From Rhizophagus clarus (Eukaryota > Glomeromycota > Glomeromycetes > Glomerales > Glomeraceae), in assembly GCA_015698045.1 (NCBI GenBank), contig BLAL01000338.1, forward strand, positions 372,001-436,000: 64,000 nucleotides of DNA, written 5' to 3'. The notes beneath the pieces are model-generated. The model searched no databases. It saw nothing but the letters and a program-made list of their open reading frames with translations, and was not told where the DNA came from. The position numbers and the translations under genes are program-made. Of this stretch, positions 45,681 through 57,123 are shown piece after piece; within the stretch, counting starts at the first letter, position 1; each line of letters opens with the position of its first letter.

Positions 45681-47336
45681 ATGATATCAAAATTACCACC
45701 AGAACTCTTATCACATATATTTTCTAATTTTGAAACAGATAGTGAGACCTTATTTTCATGTTGTTTAGTATCTCGAGAATGGAGTGTTTTTGCAGTTTCC
45801 TGGTTATGGAAAAAACCTTTTCATATTTGTCCAACTCAAAATAGAACTTTATTGGTTAGAACATGTTATAAAATTTCACCACTTCGTAGCCCTTATGATA
45901 AGACCGAAGAACCACTATTTGATTATGCGAGTTTCTTGCAATATTTGGATTTTCATGAAGTTTATGAAGCAGCTTGGCATCATTATATTTATTCGGGTAA
46001 ATGGGATGATTTATTTCTTCTTTACGAAGAAGAATCTGAAGAATCTGAAACCGAAGAATCAGAAGAATCTGATGAATCTGATGAATATTATGAATCAGAA
46101 GAACCTGATGAATCTGATGAATATTATGAATCTCATGAATCAATTTTTAATAATTTATTGAAAAGAAAAAGAAAAAGAAAAGATGATGATGAAAATTGGA
46201 CCATTGAAGAGTTATCACAAAGTGATGTGGATTATTTTAAAAATGAAATCTTATCAATTACATCGAAACTTTGTCAATTGTTTTTATTAAATTCCAATAA
46301 AATCATTAGTCTTGATCTTTGCACAAGTGAAATGGAGAATGGAAATAATATAAATGAAGAATGGATTAATATTTTTAAACTTGAAAATGCTACTTCAGCA
46401 TTAGCAAATATAAAAAAATTTGTGAGTGGTGGATTGTATGATATACAATCAATAATTAATATTATGATAAATATTTGTCATGATATTGAAATCCTTAAAA
46501 TATTTTTTGAAGATCAAAATGAACTTTATTATTCTTTTTCGAATTTAATTAAAGGACAAAAAAATTTAAAAGAACTTCAAATTATAAATATGGAAAAATA
46601 TAAATTTAATGAGATTATTAATTCATCACTTTCATATCAATCACATTCTTTAAGAATTTTAGATTTTGAGGATTGTGAATTTTTAAATAATATTCCATTC
46701 AAAGAATTATCACTTTTACAAAATTTGGAATCATTGATTTTGATCAATTGTGATATTGTTGAATATAATCATCAACATAAAAGTTTAGATTTTTCTTTTC
46801 CATCATTGAAGAATATACATTTTGATATGAAAAGTCTATTCATAGAAGAAACAGAAAGATTAATTTCTTGCTCAATGAAATTGGAAGAAATTTCTTTAAT
46901 TGGAACTGAAATACATCTATCAAATATCTTTGATATTATTGCAATTAATGGATTCAATATCAAAATTTTAGATGTTTGCATTGGTGATCATTATATTAAA
47001 AGTATCATTCCAATTTTTATTCAATGTCAAAAACTTGAATCAGTCAGCTTTCAAATGAATGTTTTAGACAGAGAAGAAATAAGAATAAGTATGATTGATA
47101 TAGCAAAAAATATTCCTAAAAGCCTTAGTAATTTGAATCTGATGATTTCTGTTAATATTAATGATATAAAAACTTTTTTTTCTCATTTTGATGGGTTATT
47201 GAAAATATTTGGTTTTAGAACTTATTCGTATAAGAATATAAATATTGAAGAATATACTAAAAGAAAATGTGTTAATTATAAGGTTGTTCAAGAGGAAGGT
47301 GGTGGTGATCAACATTATATTATATTTAAGAAATAA
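45681..47336 (+). CDS. F-box / leucine-rich-repeat protein, single exon, 551 aa
   Basis: The start is ATG 45681 (MISKLPPELLSHIFSNF), because the frame upstream has no other ATG and this places the F-box at residues 1-45: LPPELLSHIFSNF, then CCLVSREWSVFAVSWLWKKP. Residues about 110-165 form an acidic low-complexity block with repeats of ESDEYYES and EEPDES. The rest has LRR-type spacing, for example LKELQIINMEKYKFNEI, SLRILDFEDCEFLNNIPF, NLESLILINCDI and KLEEISLIGTEIHL. F-box proteins bind Skp1 and bring substrates to SCF ubiquitin ligases, with LRRs as the substrate-binding part. The target is unknown. The frame is intact. A degraded copy of its N-terminal part lies 440 bp downstream. Confidence 0.85.
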   Translation: MISKLPPELLSHIFSNFETDSETLFSCCLVSREWSVFAVSWLWKKPFHICPTQNRTLLVRTCYKISPLRSPYDKTEEPLFDYASFLQYLDFHEVYEAAWHHYIYSGKWDDLFLLYEEESEESETEESEESDESDEYYESEEPDESDEYYESHESIFNNLLKRKRKRKDDDENWTIEELSQSDVDYFKNEILSITSKLCQLFLLNSNKIISLDLCTSEMENGNNINEEWINIFKLENATSALANIKKFVSGGLYDIQSIINIMINICHDIEILKIFFEDQNELYYSFSNLIKGQKNLKELQIINMEKYKFNEIINSSLSYQSHSLRILDFEDCEFLNNIPFKELSLLQNLESLILINCDIVEYNHQHKSLDFSFPSLKNIHFDMKSLFIEETERLISCSMKLEEISLIGTEIHLSNIFDIIAINGFNIKILDVCIGDHYIKSIIPIFIQCQKLESVSFQMNVLDREEIRISMIDIAKNIPKSLSNLNLMISVNINDIKTFFSHFDGLLKIFGFRTYSYKNINIEEYTKRKCVNYKVVQEEGGGDQHYIIFKK

Positions 47337-48905
47337 TAATGTACTGTAGGTATAAAATATTATGTATTTATGTAATATAAATACAAATGGCGTAATGAGA
47401 ATAGGTTACAAGTATCAAGATTCAAGAATAATAAACTTATATATGTTCTGTGATTGCATGAGATTTAAAGTGTATAATCATGATTACATAAATATTTACG
47501 ATAAAATTTTTATCGTTTCTCAAAATTTATATATCCACCAATCTAACAATAACTGAAATGCTCATATGATTCATGAAAACTGTTGAGACGTTCATTTGAC
47601 CATCCACATAGCATCTTTCCTCGCTTAAATATGATTTCTCTCATATAAATGACTCATCATATAATGATCAATTAAAAATTTCTTTTGGTAAAGGTTCAAA
47701 ATAATTTAAAAAGGCAGAATGATTTAAGTCAGTTAAACACTTCAAATCTTCGTTGTGATACATATACAAGTAAGTGTAATGGTGGTTTTCCGTGATGAGG
47801 TTTACTGGTTATGGAGTAAATCTTTTCACATTTGTCTAAGTCAATAAACCAGAACTTCAGTTGTTTAAATTATTGTCAGATGATTCTATTATGATGATAT
47901 TGAACGACTTTCATTTATTGTTTAAGTGATATAGCATTCAGAGAATTCCTTATGAAGTGGATTTTAAACAAGCTGCGAGTGAGTCAAGTAATAAATAGTG
48001 TGCGCGATGATAGTACTCTCGATCTGGTCTAATATTCCTATAATACAATAATTAAGATATAAAGTGTGGCTTACTAATGTTTGTTTCAGCATATTGCTAT
48101 TGGAATAAATGAGTTGTAATTAATGGCTGAACGCAAAAATGCCAATTATAATTTATTAAACAACAATACCTACCACGGTTCCAGATTTTTTCATACAATG
48201 AATTCCAAAGGCATCGAGATTATAATTCCATTAAGTTTTTCACAACACTTAATTCAATAAATTGAATCATTCAAATAACTGATAGGTAACAACAAATAAT
48301 TTTATTTATTTAAATGTTAACAAAATTTATAATATCACTTCTGATAAGTGTTTTTTTCGTCATGAATTAAATCTTTATTAATTATATTTATCATTATTAT
48401 TAGAATTTTAAAATTTTCCAGAGCTTTTCATTATGCGTTTAATTAAATTCAGAAACATATTTTATTATAATCCACAAACATTTCTATCAGGAATATCTAA
48501 TCATGTTCTATTATTCTTATAAGGAAATAAAGTAATGTTGTCATATAAAACATTTGTACATATTTTGTAATGAGATTATTTTGCCAAACTCCTCATTAAT
48601 TTTTCCATTATAAGTTTCTATCAATTTCGAATCAATAGGATCCATCTTATCCAATATCAGAATAATTTTAGGAATTTCCCGCCTAGAATATATTTTGTAC
48701 TAAAATATGATTTAACTGTATCCAAAGGACATTTCGATAAGCACTAAGAGTTTTTTGCATTTGTAGAAAATCACATTCTAATGAGATTTTATGTCAAGAT
48801 TTTTACAGCTAAGGGTTTTCATAACGCAAAATATCATTAATAAAAAACATTATTATTTTTTTTTATCTTATGTCTATTAGAATGATCCTATAAAAAGTAA
48901 ATGCA
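47337..48905. other. Intergenic with F-box fragment and another gene remnant
   Basis: At 47780-47860 the plus strand resembles 45783-45850 of the F-box gene (TACTGGTTATGGA, CTTTTCACATTTGTC against CCTGGTTATGGA, CTTTTCATATTTGTC), so this is a decayed F-box duplicate. On the minus strand, about 48700-48560, REIPKIILILDKMDPIDSKL then NGKINEEFGKII reads as coding but has no intact gene around it. Confidence 0.4.
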
Positions 48906-48909
48906 CATT

Positions 48910-49310
48910 ATTTGTACAGGTTTTGTACAACTTCGTACAGAATTTGTACAGAATTTGTAGTGGTATATACTTTATGATGACTTTTTATATATATTTATTA
49001 GGAGAATTGTACAGAATTCGTCTGAATTTGTACAGAATTTAATTTTGTACAGAATTTGTTATACAGAATTTGTACAGAATTTATCCAAATTTTAATTTTG
49101 TATGGAATTTGTCATTCAGAATTTGTACAGAATTTATCTGAATTATATAGATATGATTTTTGTACGAAATATGTGCAGAATTTGTACAGAATTTATCTGA
49201 ATATATATAGATATGATTTTATACAGAATTTGTATGGAATATGTGCAGAATTTGTATAGAATTTATCTGAACGTATAATTTTGTACAGAATTTGTTATTC
49301 AGAAATTATA
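48910..49310. repeat. GTACAGAATTTGTACAG satellite, unit about 63 bp
   Basis: Repeats of TTGTACAGAATTT and CAGAATTTATCTGAAT, each unit with TATAGATATGATTTT in the right half. GTACAG occurs in close direct repeats. One plus frame stays open by chance because of the periodicity. Confidence 0.75.
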
Positions 49311-49719
49311 TAAAAAACGATTGATATAAATCACATATTAATTGCAATTGTAAAATTGCAGAGTTTCGTTATTCTTTTAAAGACTAAGTTTTTCAAACAA
49401 TTTTATTTTTTAAATTTTTTTAACTTTTCTGTTTATTTTTAAACTTTTTGTTAAAGTTTTCTTTAAATTTATTAAGTTTTAGTTTATTAGGTTTGAAACT
49501 TTGAATTTTTTTTTTAAATGTACAAATCGGTAAGTTCGTCTAATGTTCAGTACATAATCTGCAACATGCAGGGATATCCGATTGAAAAGTTAAGATGTTA
49601 GACTCCTTTATCTCCCAACATTTTAAAAGCAAACTTTTAGAAAAAGAAAAATCTTTAATGAACATTAATTTGCTTTATTTTTTTGTGAGTCCATTTTGCT
49701 TTAACGAATATTACTGGCA

Positions 49720-50870
49720 TTCGTTTTATATTTTACAGTTCCAAGGTAACCTTTGAAAAAAAAAATTTTTTTTATTTTTTTATTTTAACAAACGTTATCT
49801 AACATTCGTTTTATATTTTACAGGTTCAGAACGCCGAAGGTGCGTGTTTCAGACTCCATTTTGAAGTCAAGCTTTGAAAAAATTTTTTTTTTGTTAATTA
49901 TTTTAATATAACAAATATTGCTAATGTTCATTTTATATTTTACAGAATGCTAAAAGTATGGGTTTCAGACTAAATTTTGAAGGTAACCTTCGAAAAAAAA
50001 AATTTTTTTTATTTTTTATTTTAACAAACATTATCTAATATTTGTTTTATATTTTACAGATCCAGAACGCCAAAGGTGCAAATTCCAGACTCAGTTTCAA
50101 AAGTAACCTTTGAAAAAAAAATTTTATTTTATTTTTTTATTTTAACGAATGTTATCTAATGTTTGTTTTATATTTTACAAGTCCAGAATGCCAAAGGTGC
50201 GTGTTCTGGACTCCATTTTGAAGCCAAGCTTCAAAAAATTTTTTTTTTGTTAATTATTTTAATATAATGAACGTTGCTAATGTTCATCTTATATTTTACA
50301 GGTCCAGAACACCGAAATGCATGTTCCAGACTAAATTTTGAAGGTAACCTTCGAAAACTAATTAAGTTTTTTATTATATTATTTAATGAACGTTAACTAA
50401 TGTTCATTTTATATTTTGCATGTTGGTCACCAAAAGTATGGGTTTTATTTAAGCGAAATGGTGACTAACATTTCATTTATTTGTTTTTGTAGGTCTTTGG
50501 CTTCTGGACGGGAGCTTGTACAAAATTTCAAAGACAAAACTTCAAAATTCTTTTTTTTGTTGAAACATTAATTAACGTTTTCATTTTATTTTTTTTTGTA
50601 GTTTGCAGCTTCTGGATACCCTAATCGAACTGAATTTTGAAGGTAAATGACTTTCAATTTTTTTTGAAAATAACTTCAAATTTAATGTTTTTTATTTTAT
50701 TTTCTATACAAAACGTTAACTAAAGTTTCGATATTCTTCCTTTTGTAGGTCTGCGGATTCACAGATAGCTCCTAGACAGAATTTTGAAGGTAACTTTGAA
50801 ATTCTATTATTTTTTAAATGAAACATTTGGCTAACATTCGTTCTTTTTTTGTAGGTTTTATGATTAACTA
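49720..50870 (+). repeat. Array of about eleven exon-intron-like units
   Basis: AG-ended T-rich stretches (mostly TATATTTTACAG, later TTTTTGTAG) end at 49738, 49823, 49945, 50059, 50181, 50301, 50492, 50601, 50747 and 50854; one more unit near 50420 has lost its AG. Each is followed by a 10-48-bp GC-richer block (GTCCAGAACGCCAAAGGTGC or a relative), often ending TTTTGAAG, then GTAACC or a variant, then A/T runs and AACGTTATCTAACATTCG-type inverted words before the next AG. Spacing is mostly 107-122 bp. The blocks lack a shared long open frame. Confidence 0.7.
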
Positions 50871-51496
50871 CTTTGAGAAGTGCGTTAATCTTTGGTACCT
50901 CTGCCAAATGCCAGAACCCGAAACTTTATTTCTCTGATTTTTATTCAACGGTTGCCATTATTTTTGACATATGCTTCTTGAACAAATTCTTGAACGCAAA
51001 TTTTAATAGTTGTTTGTTGGGATCAAACCAATTGGAACAGTATCTAAACCATTAACAACTGCACATAATTTTGTGGTAAAGTAGAGAACTTTAGTTTAGT
51101 GTATTTAGTAATATAGTGTAGATTAGTAAGTGTACTTTGAATTGTAAATGCTTTCAATCCACTGATCTGTGTAAATCTATGGCCCAAAAAAATATTATCT
51201 CGAATTAAAACTATACACTATTAAGAACCCGTCGTATACTTTTTCTAAATTCTGACCTTAACAAAAAACTCCAATACCAAGAAATAAAGAAATTGTCAAA
51301 TTGATTCATTTATTTATTATTTAATATTTTATTGTTATTAGTTATTGTTATATTTTATATTTAGTTTATTTTATTACTTATTTTATTAAAAAAAAAGAAA
51401 AGTTAAGATTTTTATTTTTTGAAAAAACCATAAGTTTCAGGAAAAATTTGTTTATTATATCAAATATTATAAAATTGTTGGATTACAAAACCAACT
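50871..51496. other. Flank of the array and 3' side of the next gene
   Basis: No supported ORF. The T-rich stretch before 51440 may hold the poly(A) site of the minus-strand gene ending at 51497. Confidence 0.35.
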
Positions 51497-52302
51497 TTAC
51501 AAGCTACAATTCTTTTTAGATTTATTCTGTTTTTGAACCTTTTTTTTTGTATTGACTACTTCATTCACTTCATTCTCTATTTGTTTGCGTTTAGCACGTG
51601 TAATTGAGAGTGCTTTTTGCTTCATTTCTACTTATTTTTATCAAAAAAAAAAATCCTTAATTTTAAATATTTTCAAATAATAATATTAAATTTATCATAA
51701 AACTCACCAATTTCATTAGGACTAGCGCTTTCTTCACCAGTATTGTCACTTTTATTCTAATTAAAAAAAAAAATATATTACTATTAAATCAAAATAATTA
51801 AATTAAAATACCAAATGTATACCGCAATTTCATCACTTTCTTCAATGATTTGACGAGTACAAAATTCCTAAACAAGAATATTATAAGAATATATAAGTAT
51901 ATTCTTATATATGTATATTATTTAATAATAATATTTTTACCTTCAGAAGTTCGATAAATTTATCTTTCTCATTACTGCTAGAATTTTTTGCAAGAGAATT
52001 CTTTATAAATTAAAATAAAAAATTAATATTATATATTATAAGTAAATTGTCGTGTTTATTGTTTATTTACCTCTGCAATTCTAATAATTTTATCATAGAT
52101 ATTTTTCTCAGAATTACCTTCTTGGTTTTTATCACTACTCTTTTATACAAAAAATTATAATTTGATTAATTTATTTAGCTTACAATAAAATAAAAATAAA
52201 GTCTAGTTTTATTACCACTTCATTGGATGAACCATTATCTTGGCCAATATTAGTATCGCTATTATCATGACTATCATGATTGGCAGATTCTTTATTTTTT
52301 GA
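51497..52302 (-). CDS. Charged protein gene with six small exons, 5' part missing
   Basis: Exons on the minus strand are 52302-52216, 52139-52071, 52000-51941, 51867-51823, 51756-51708 and 51630-51497. All have GT..AG ends; four are exact multiples of three in phase 0, and the last junction (phase 1) also fits. The pieces read SKNKESANHDSHDNSDTNIG, then SEKNIYDKIIRIAE, then NEKDKFIELLK, then EFCTRQIIEESDEIA, then GEESASPNEI, then MKQKALSITRAKRKQIENEV, and end KKNCSL-stop. It is rich in Ser, Asn, Asp and Lys, with a basic helical C-terminus; no known domain. The first exon seen starts 6 bp after the end of an LTR, so the upstream exons are lost, moved, or replaced by the retrotransposon. At least 147 codons remain. 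Confidence 0.55.
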
Positions 52303-52308
52303 CTATAT

Positions 52309-52868
52309 TGTAAATGCCAGTTCTTTTATGCTTATGAAAATAAGCGTTGTATATATGTAGCAGAAGGTTTTTATTAATTAAATGTAAATGCGAAAGTGAA
52401 ATAAAATATAATAAATTACTAATAAACATTTCATCATTGATCAATTTACGAAGGTTACACAATCAACTTAAACAAGAAAAACATAAATTAATCGGTTGCG
52501 AATAGGTAATGCACACACTAGCAATTACACTCAGACGCAAGCATTAATTTACAAATAAACTAACACTTTAACAACGAGATAACTTATTAAATAAATGCTT
52601 TATTTTATTTAAAATGAAATTATCTGTTTTTACATTGATTAAAAACGCCTATATTTATACAAAAAACAACTACACTAAATTTACTTGACATATTTAACAT
52701 ATCACATAAATGCTACTTATTTCATATATTTCACATATTTGTTATATTGCATATGTTTAACATATCAAACATTTGCAATATTCGTAACATTTATAATATT
52801 CGCAACATTCGTGATATTCGCAATATTCGCAATATGATCAGCGATCACGTGACTGTTCGATCGTAACA
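52309..52868 (-). repeat. 3' LTR of the gypsy element, about 560 bp
   Basis: It begins TGTTACGATCGAAC (minus strand, 52868 downwards) and ends CTGGCATTTACA at 52309, so it has TG..CA ends. A purine-rich tract precedes it. The first 150 bp repeat GCGAATATTGCGAATAT-type words. Beyond the end lies the intron/exon of the minus-strand gene. No second LTR is found in the window. Confidence 0.6.
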
Positions 52869-53295
52869 TCACTCCCTCCCAAATTTTCAACTCTGTTGAA
52901 AATTTCAATGGAATTTAGAACCAAATCCTTATATTCAGTTGAACTGAGCTTCCGAATCATGGTGGAGGTTGTATGAACGGCCCGCATAATTTGTTCTACT
53001 CCTTGAACCTCAAAATATAATATGTCCGAATAGCAATTGTCCAAAAGTGTGTAGTTAATCGTTGTAAAAATTGTCTTCGTTGCGTGTTTCCTTTTATTTC
53101 TACCTCCAAAAGCTGTCCCAGGTAGAATAGCATTAATATTCGGTCATCAATTTGATTTGCCCTTTCTATAGCAATGTTTATTGCATCAAATTTTTCTTCT
53201 ATGCTAGCAGTGGTGACATAAGGTGGTGGATATGGCAGAATATTAATGGGTTGTGATTGTCGTAAGTCGTCTAAGATCCTTTGATAAGCATTCAT
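52838..53295 (-). pseudogene. Third ORF of the gypsy element, after integrase
   Basis: Two overlapping frames (53295-52996 and 53044-52838) join by one frame change near 53030. The first part starts MNAYQRILDDLRQSQ, contains LPYPPPYVTT (a PPxY motif), and continues helical: SIEEKFDAINIAIERANQ, LMLFYLGQLLEVE. The second part reads VEQIMRAVHTTSTMIRK and ends SDVTIEQSRDR close to the polypurine tract. It has no signal peptide or membrane segment, so it is not an envelope gene by sequence, although it holds that position. Its role is unknown. PPxY motifs recruit WW-domain proteins. Confidence 0.6.
52869..52885 (-). other. Polypurine tract
   Basis: On the minus strand the run TTTGGGAGGGAGTGA lies directly before the LTR start. 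This is the normal place for the plus-strand primer of an LTR retrotransposon. Confidence 0.6.
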
Positions 53296-53494
53296 TTCAG
53301 ATATAAAAAAAAAATAATAAAAAAAAATAACAATGATAATAATAATAATAAAATAATAATAATAATAACTATATAATCAAAAATAAAAATAAACCACACA
53401 TATATATATAAAAATTTTTTTTTTTTTTTTTTTTTTTTAATTTTTACATGCATGCAATGATTATGTCATCAACCATGTATTCATGCATGATAGT
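53295..53494. other. Spacer with AAT and T runs inside the element
   Basis: AATAATAATAATA microsatellite (53334-53370) and a run of about 26 T (53415-53440) between integrase and the third ORF. Confidence 0.6.
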
Positions 53495-54749
53495 CTATTT
53501 GCGTTGATGATACAATTTTAATTGTTCTGAATTCACTGGAACTTTTAAAATTTTTCCTTCAATGGTGTGCAGTTTATATGCACCATTTCCAAGCACTTCA
53601 TGCACATAATAGGGGCCTTTCCATCTTTCTTGAAGCTTCTGTTTGCCTCTTAATTGACTTTGATATAGAAGCACGAGGTCTCCAATTTTATATTGCATTA
53701 TATGGAGATCTTCATCATGCTGCTTCTTCTGCTTCTGTTGCGCCTTGCATATATTATCCTGTGTTTCTAAGCGATCAACTACTACCTTTCCGGTAAGTGT
53801 GTGAATGTGGTTTAGGAGATCATCTTGGGGGTTCTCTTCAGCACATTTACTTTGCATAGTAGAGACTGCAAATTCAATTGGTAACACAGCATCGTGACCA
53901 TACATCAAATAAAATGGTTCATGCTGTGTGGTGCTGTGGCATTTTGTTCTATATGCAAATAAGACAGATGATAAATATAAGTCCCAATCATCCTTATTTG
54001 CATTTGCATATTTTGCAATAGCTTCACATAAAGTTCGATTGAAGCGTTCCACTAGGCCATTAGTTTGGGGATGATATGCTGTAGATAATCGGTGCTTGAC
54101 TCCTAAATTATCACATAAAGAAGCCAACATTTCATTCACAAAATGTGTTCCACGATCGGTTAATATCTCCTTTGGGCATCCATGGCGGCATATAATGTCT
54201 TGATAAAAAATGAGACAACTGATGAAGCTTTTGCATTAGAGATTGCACGGGCTTCTGGCCATTTTATCAAGTACTCAGTGGCAACAACAATATACATGTT
54301 ACCATTTTTTGTTTTAGGCAGTGGGCCAACAATATCCATTCCGATTTTATCGAATGGTTGCCCAACTTTTATTGGATGGAGTGGTTCAGTGCGGTGATTT
54401 TTGCCCTTCGTTGGCATTCATCACAAGTTCGTACATATTGACGAACATCATTAAACATTTGTGGCCAATAGTATCAAATTTTTACCCTTCGGTACATTTC
54501 ATTAACTGAAAAGTGACCTACTAGAGGATCCGAGTGCATATGGTACAAAATATCCTCTATTTCACTTTCCTTTGCAACTCGTATTGGTCTATTAGGGTTA
54601 TCTTTATTTTTCTTATAAAGATGATCATCTAAAACAATAAAATATCTTGATTTCCATTTGATCGAGGCACGTTGCTGCGTATCGAGATGTGTTGGCATTG
54701 ATCGTGTCGTTAAAAATTGAATGAGGGTGTAATATGTATTTAAATCCAT
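53495..54749 (-). pseudogene. Integrase of the gypsy element
   Basis: The zinc-binding N-terminus (54749-54474) reads LYHMHSDPLVGHFSVNEMYR. The core (54417-54160) has GMDIVGPLPKT with the first Asp. The next frame (54139-53495) reads SLCDNLGVKHRLSTAYHPQT then NGLVERFNRTL, with the last Glu. The C-terminal part has VLLYQSQLRGKQKLQERWKG, the chromatin-side GPY/F-like motif, and ends NSEQLKLYHQRK. Frame changes near 54470 and 54150 break it. Confidence 0.8.
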
Positions 54750-54852
54750 GTTAAGTCAAAAAAATGGGTAATCCAATAATCGGTGTCGAATATATGCAAA
54801 ATCCAAAAAAAGTGTTTTCAATTAACGAAGATGCGTTAAGTTCTTATTCGGC

Positions 54853-56022
54853 TTAATGTATTGACGTTAGAGTGAAGTTTTCTGGGCGGTTTATTATTTC
54901 AATTTCATAGCCGTTTAAAATCATTAACCATCGTCCGAGTTTGCCAACAGGATTCGATAAATTCATCAAGTACCGTAGTGCAGCGTGATCTGTGATTACT
55001 GTAAATTTTTGACCATGTAAATATTGATGGAAGTGCCTTACAGACCAAACCACTGCAAGACACTCGAGCTCCATTATACTGTAGTTGCGTTCGTGCTTAT
55101 TTAACATGCGGCTTGCGTATGCTAGTACACATTCGCAATTATTCTCATTCTTTTGAGATAAAATTGCACCCAAAGCGAAAGTAGAGGCATCCGTGTAAAG
55201 GATAAATGGTTTTTCGAAGTTGGGATAAGCCAAGATGGGTGGCGTCATCAGGCATGTCTTGAGCTCTTCGAAAGCATCATGCTGGTCCTTACTCCATATA
55301 TACGGAGTGTTTTTCTTTAAAAGTCTATTCAAAGGTTCAGCTATTGACGAAAAACCTTTGACAAATTTATGATAATAAGACGCTAATGTGATAAAACTGC
55401 GCAACTGCATTAAATCTTTAGGTACAGGGAATTCTTTAATGACCCATAACTTTTCCGGATCAGTTTGTATGCCCTTCCGGCTCACAACATGTCCCAAGAA
55501 TGGGATTTCATATTTAAAAAAGAAACATTTTTCTGGGCTTAACTTGAGTTCAGCTTGTTCCAATCGGAGAAAAACCTGTTCCAAATGTTGCAGGTGTTCT
55601 TCAAACGTTTTGGAACTGATATTAATATCGTCTATGTACACCACGACGAATTGCCACAATATGTCCTGCAATACTGTATCCATTAAGCATTAAAAAGTGG
55701 CGGGAGCATTGCATAAACTGAACGGCATAACGGTAAATTCAAATATTCCGAAACGAGTGATAAATGTCAATTTTTCTCTGTCTTTCAGGCTAAGTTCAAC
55801 CTGCCAAAACCCGCTGGCAAGATCTAATGACGAAAACCATTGACATCCAGATAATGTTTCCAACATATCGTCTACCCTTGGCAAAGGATAACGATCTCTT
55901 TTTATGACGTTGTTCAACTTCCGATAGTCAACGCATAGGCGCTTCTTGCTATTTTTCTTTTCCACTACTACGACTGGCGAAGTCCACTGACTTTTGGATG
56001 GAATAATCAATCTGGTGTCCAA
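54853..56022 (-). pseudogene. Reverse transcriptase and RNase H of the gypsy element
   Basis: The first frame (56022-55690) reads SPVVVVEKKNSKKRLCVDYR, WFSSLDLASGFWQVE and FTVMPFSLCNAPATF, then a TAA. The same frame reopens two codons later (55683-54853), with FVVVYIDDINISS (the catalytic Y-x-DD box), then PFLGHVVSRKGIQ and the RNase H part with FILYTDASTFALGAILSQ and MELECLAVVWSVRHFHQYL. The single stop at 55692-55690 looks like one C-to-T change. Reverse transcriptase and RNase H together copy the RNA into DNA. Confidence 0.85.
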
Positions 56023-56331
56023 TAATAGTTGTATCTCTTCCTTTATGAACAGCTGGTTTTGATAGGACGTTCAGTAGAACCTTTGTCCAATCGGGGTGGC
56101 ATCTCCGGTATCGATTTTATGCGTAACTATTGATATTTGTCTGAAGTTATTAGGATCCCAGGTGAACAGATTCTGGTATCATTCCATGAAATTCTCAAAT
56201 TTCCGGAGTTGTTCTTCATTTAGTTTTCTGGTATGGAACTTTCCCTTTTCGATTTCTTCGTATTGATAGCAATATTCATTACTAACAAAGTTTCCTTCCT
56301 TCAATTCTTCTTCGATTTCTTGCGCCCTTTC
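56023..56331 (-). pseudogene. Linker of pol with stops
   Basis: Region between protease and reverse transcriptase domains. Coding-like words occur in more than one frame, with stops between. It belongs to the pol gene by position. Confidence 0.55.
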
Positions 56332-57123
56332 TCAAGTGATAAATTTTGCGTTACAAAATAATTGTTCCTGCGCCTCTTCATCATCACTTTCGAATTCTTC
56401 TTCTGATTCTTCCATGGCGTCCTCATCAACCTCTTCTTCAACTTCATCCTCAGCTTCTATGTTCGGTACTTCGATGCTGGAGATGTGGTGAGGCATTTCC
56501 CTACATTTGGTAATGACCTCTAAAACTTGATCTTTCCATTCGATGGTCATTAAGTTGTTGTTGTAGTCCAGAATGGCCTTGATTTTACGCAGCCAATCAT
56601 TACTGACTATGGCAGCATAGGAATTAGTATCGGTAACAATGGCATCTATAGGAATGATACAATCATATATCCTTAACGGTATATCCGTTACTGCACCCAA
56701 CGGGTGTCAGCGTTTACCATTCATGTTTACCATCACAGTTTTTGAAGCCTTTGTAATCTCCATGTCCAAATCTTTTAGTAGCGACAGGGAGATAATACTT
56801 CCAGCAGATCCAGAATCTACGATCAGCAAAAATTTTATATGTTTAATCAAGGCTTCGCAGTATAGCGCCGAGGTCCGATCTGCATTGGGTCTGGCAGTGT
56901 TTGCCACCTGTATTAAATCATCAACTTCTGGAGTATTTTTATCATCTGGCACTTCGTCATTTTTCTTAATTGAATTTTTTTCGTTGTCTTTTGCTTTAAC
57001 TACTGATTTCCTTAATTGTTTGGCAATCGTTAAACCAAACTTAGGGTTCATTGCCAATAATTGACCATTCGTAATATCAGCTTTTTGGTCAAAAAACTGC
57101 TGCAGCGTATATGGTTCTACCAT
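56332..57123 (-). pseudogene. Protease and adjacent part of pol/gag
   Basis: The frame 57123-56707 starts MVEPYTLQQFFDQKADITNG and contains FLLIVDSGSAGSIISLSLLK, the D-S-G motif of a retroviral-type aspartic protease. The next frame (56700-56332) continues with IPIDAIVTDTNSYAAIVSND and an acidic stretch (EDEVEEEVDEDAMEESEEE). One frame change separates them at about 56705. Confidence 0.75.

Noticed and set aside
49056..49259. 67-residue plus-strand frame (ICTEFIQ-type)
   Set aside because: Created by satellite periodicity; no start context or partner exons.
48910..49310. CRISPR-like regular repeats
   Set aside because: Repeats are contiguous without unique spacers, and the genome is eukaryotic; it is a satellite.
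48910..51240. Possible second CACTA-like element with GTACAG subterminal repeats around the 49.7-kb array
   Set aside because: I could not find matching inverted ends or a target duplication; only a weak TATAAAAAGTA/TACTTTTTCTA pair.
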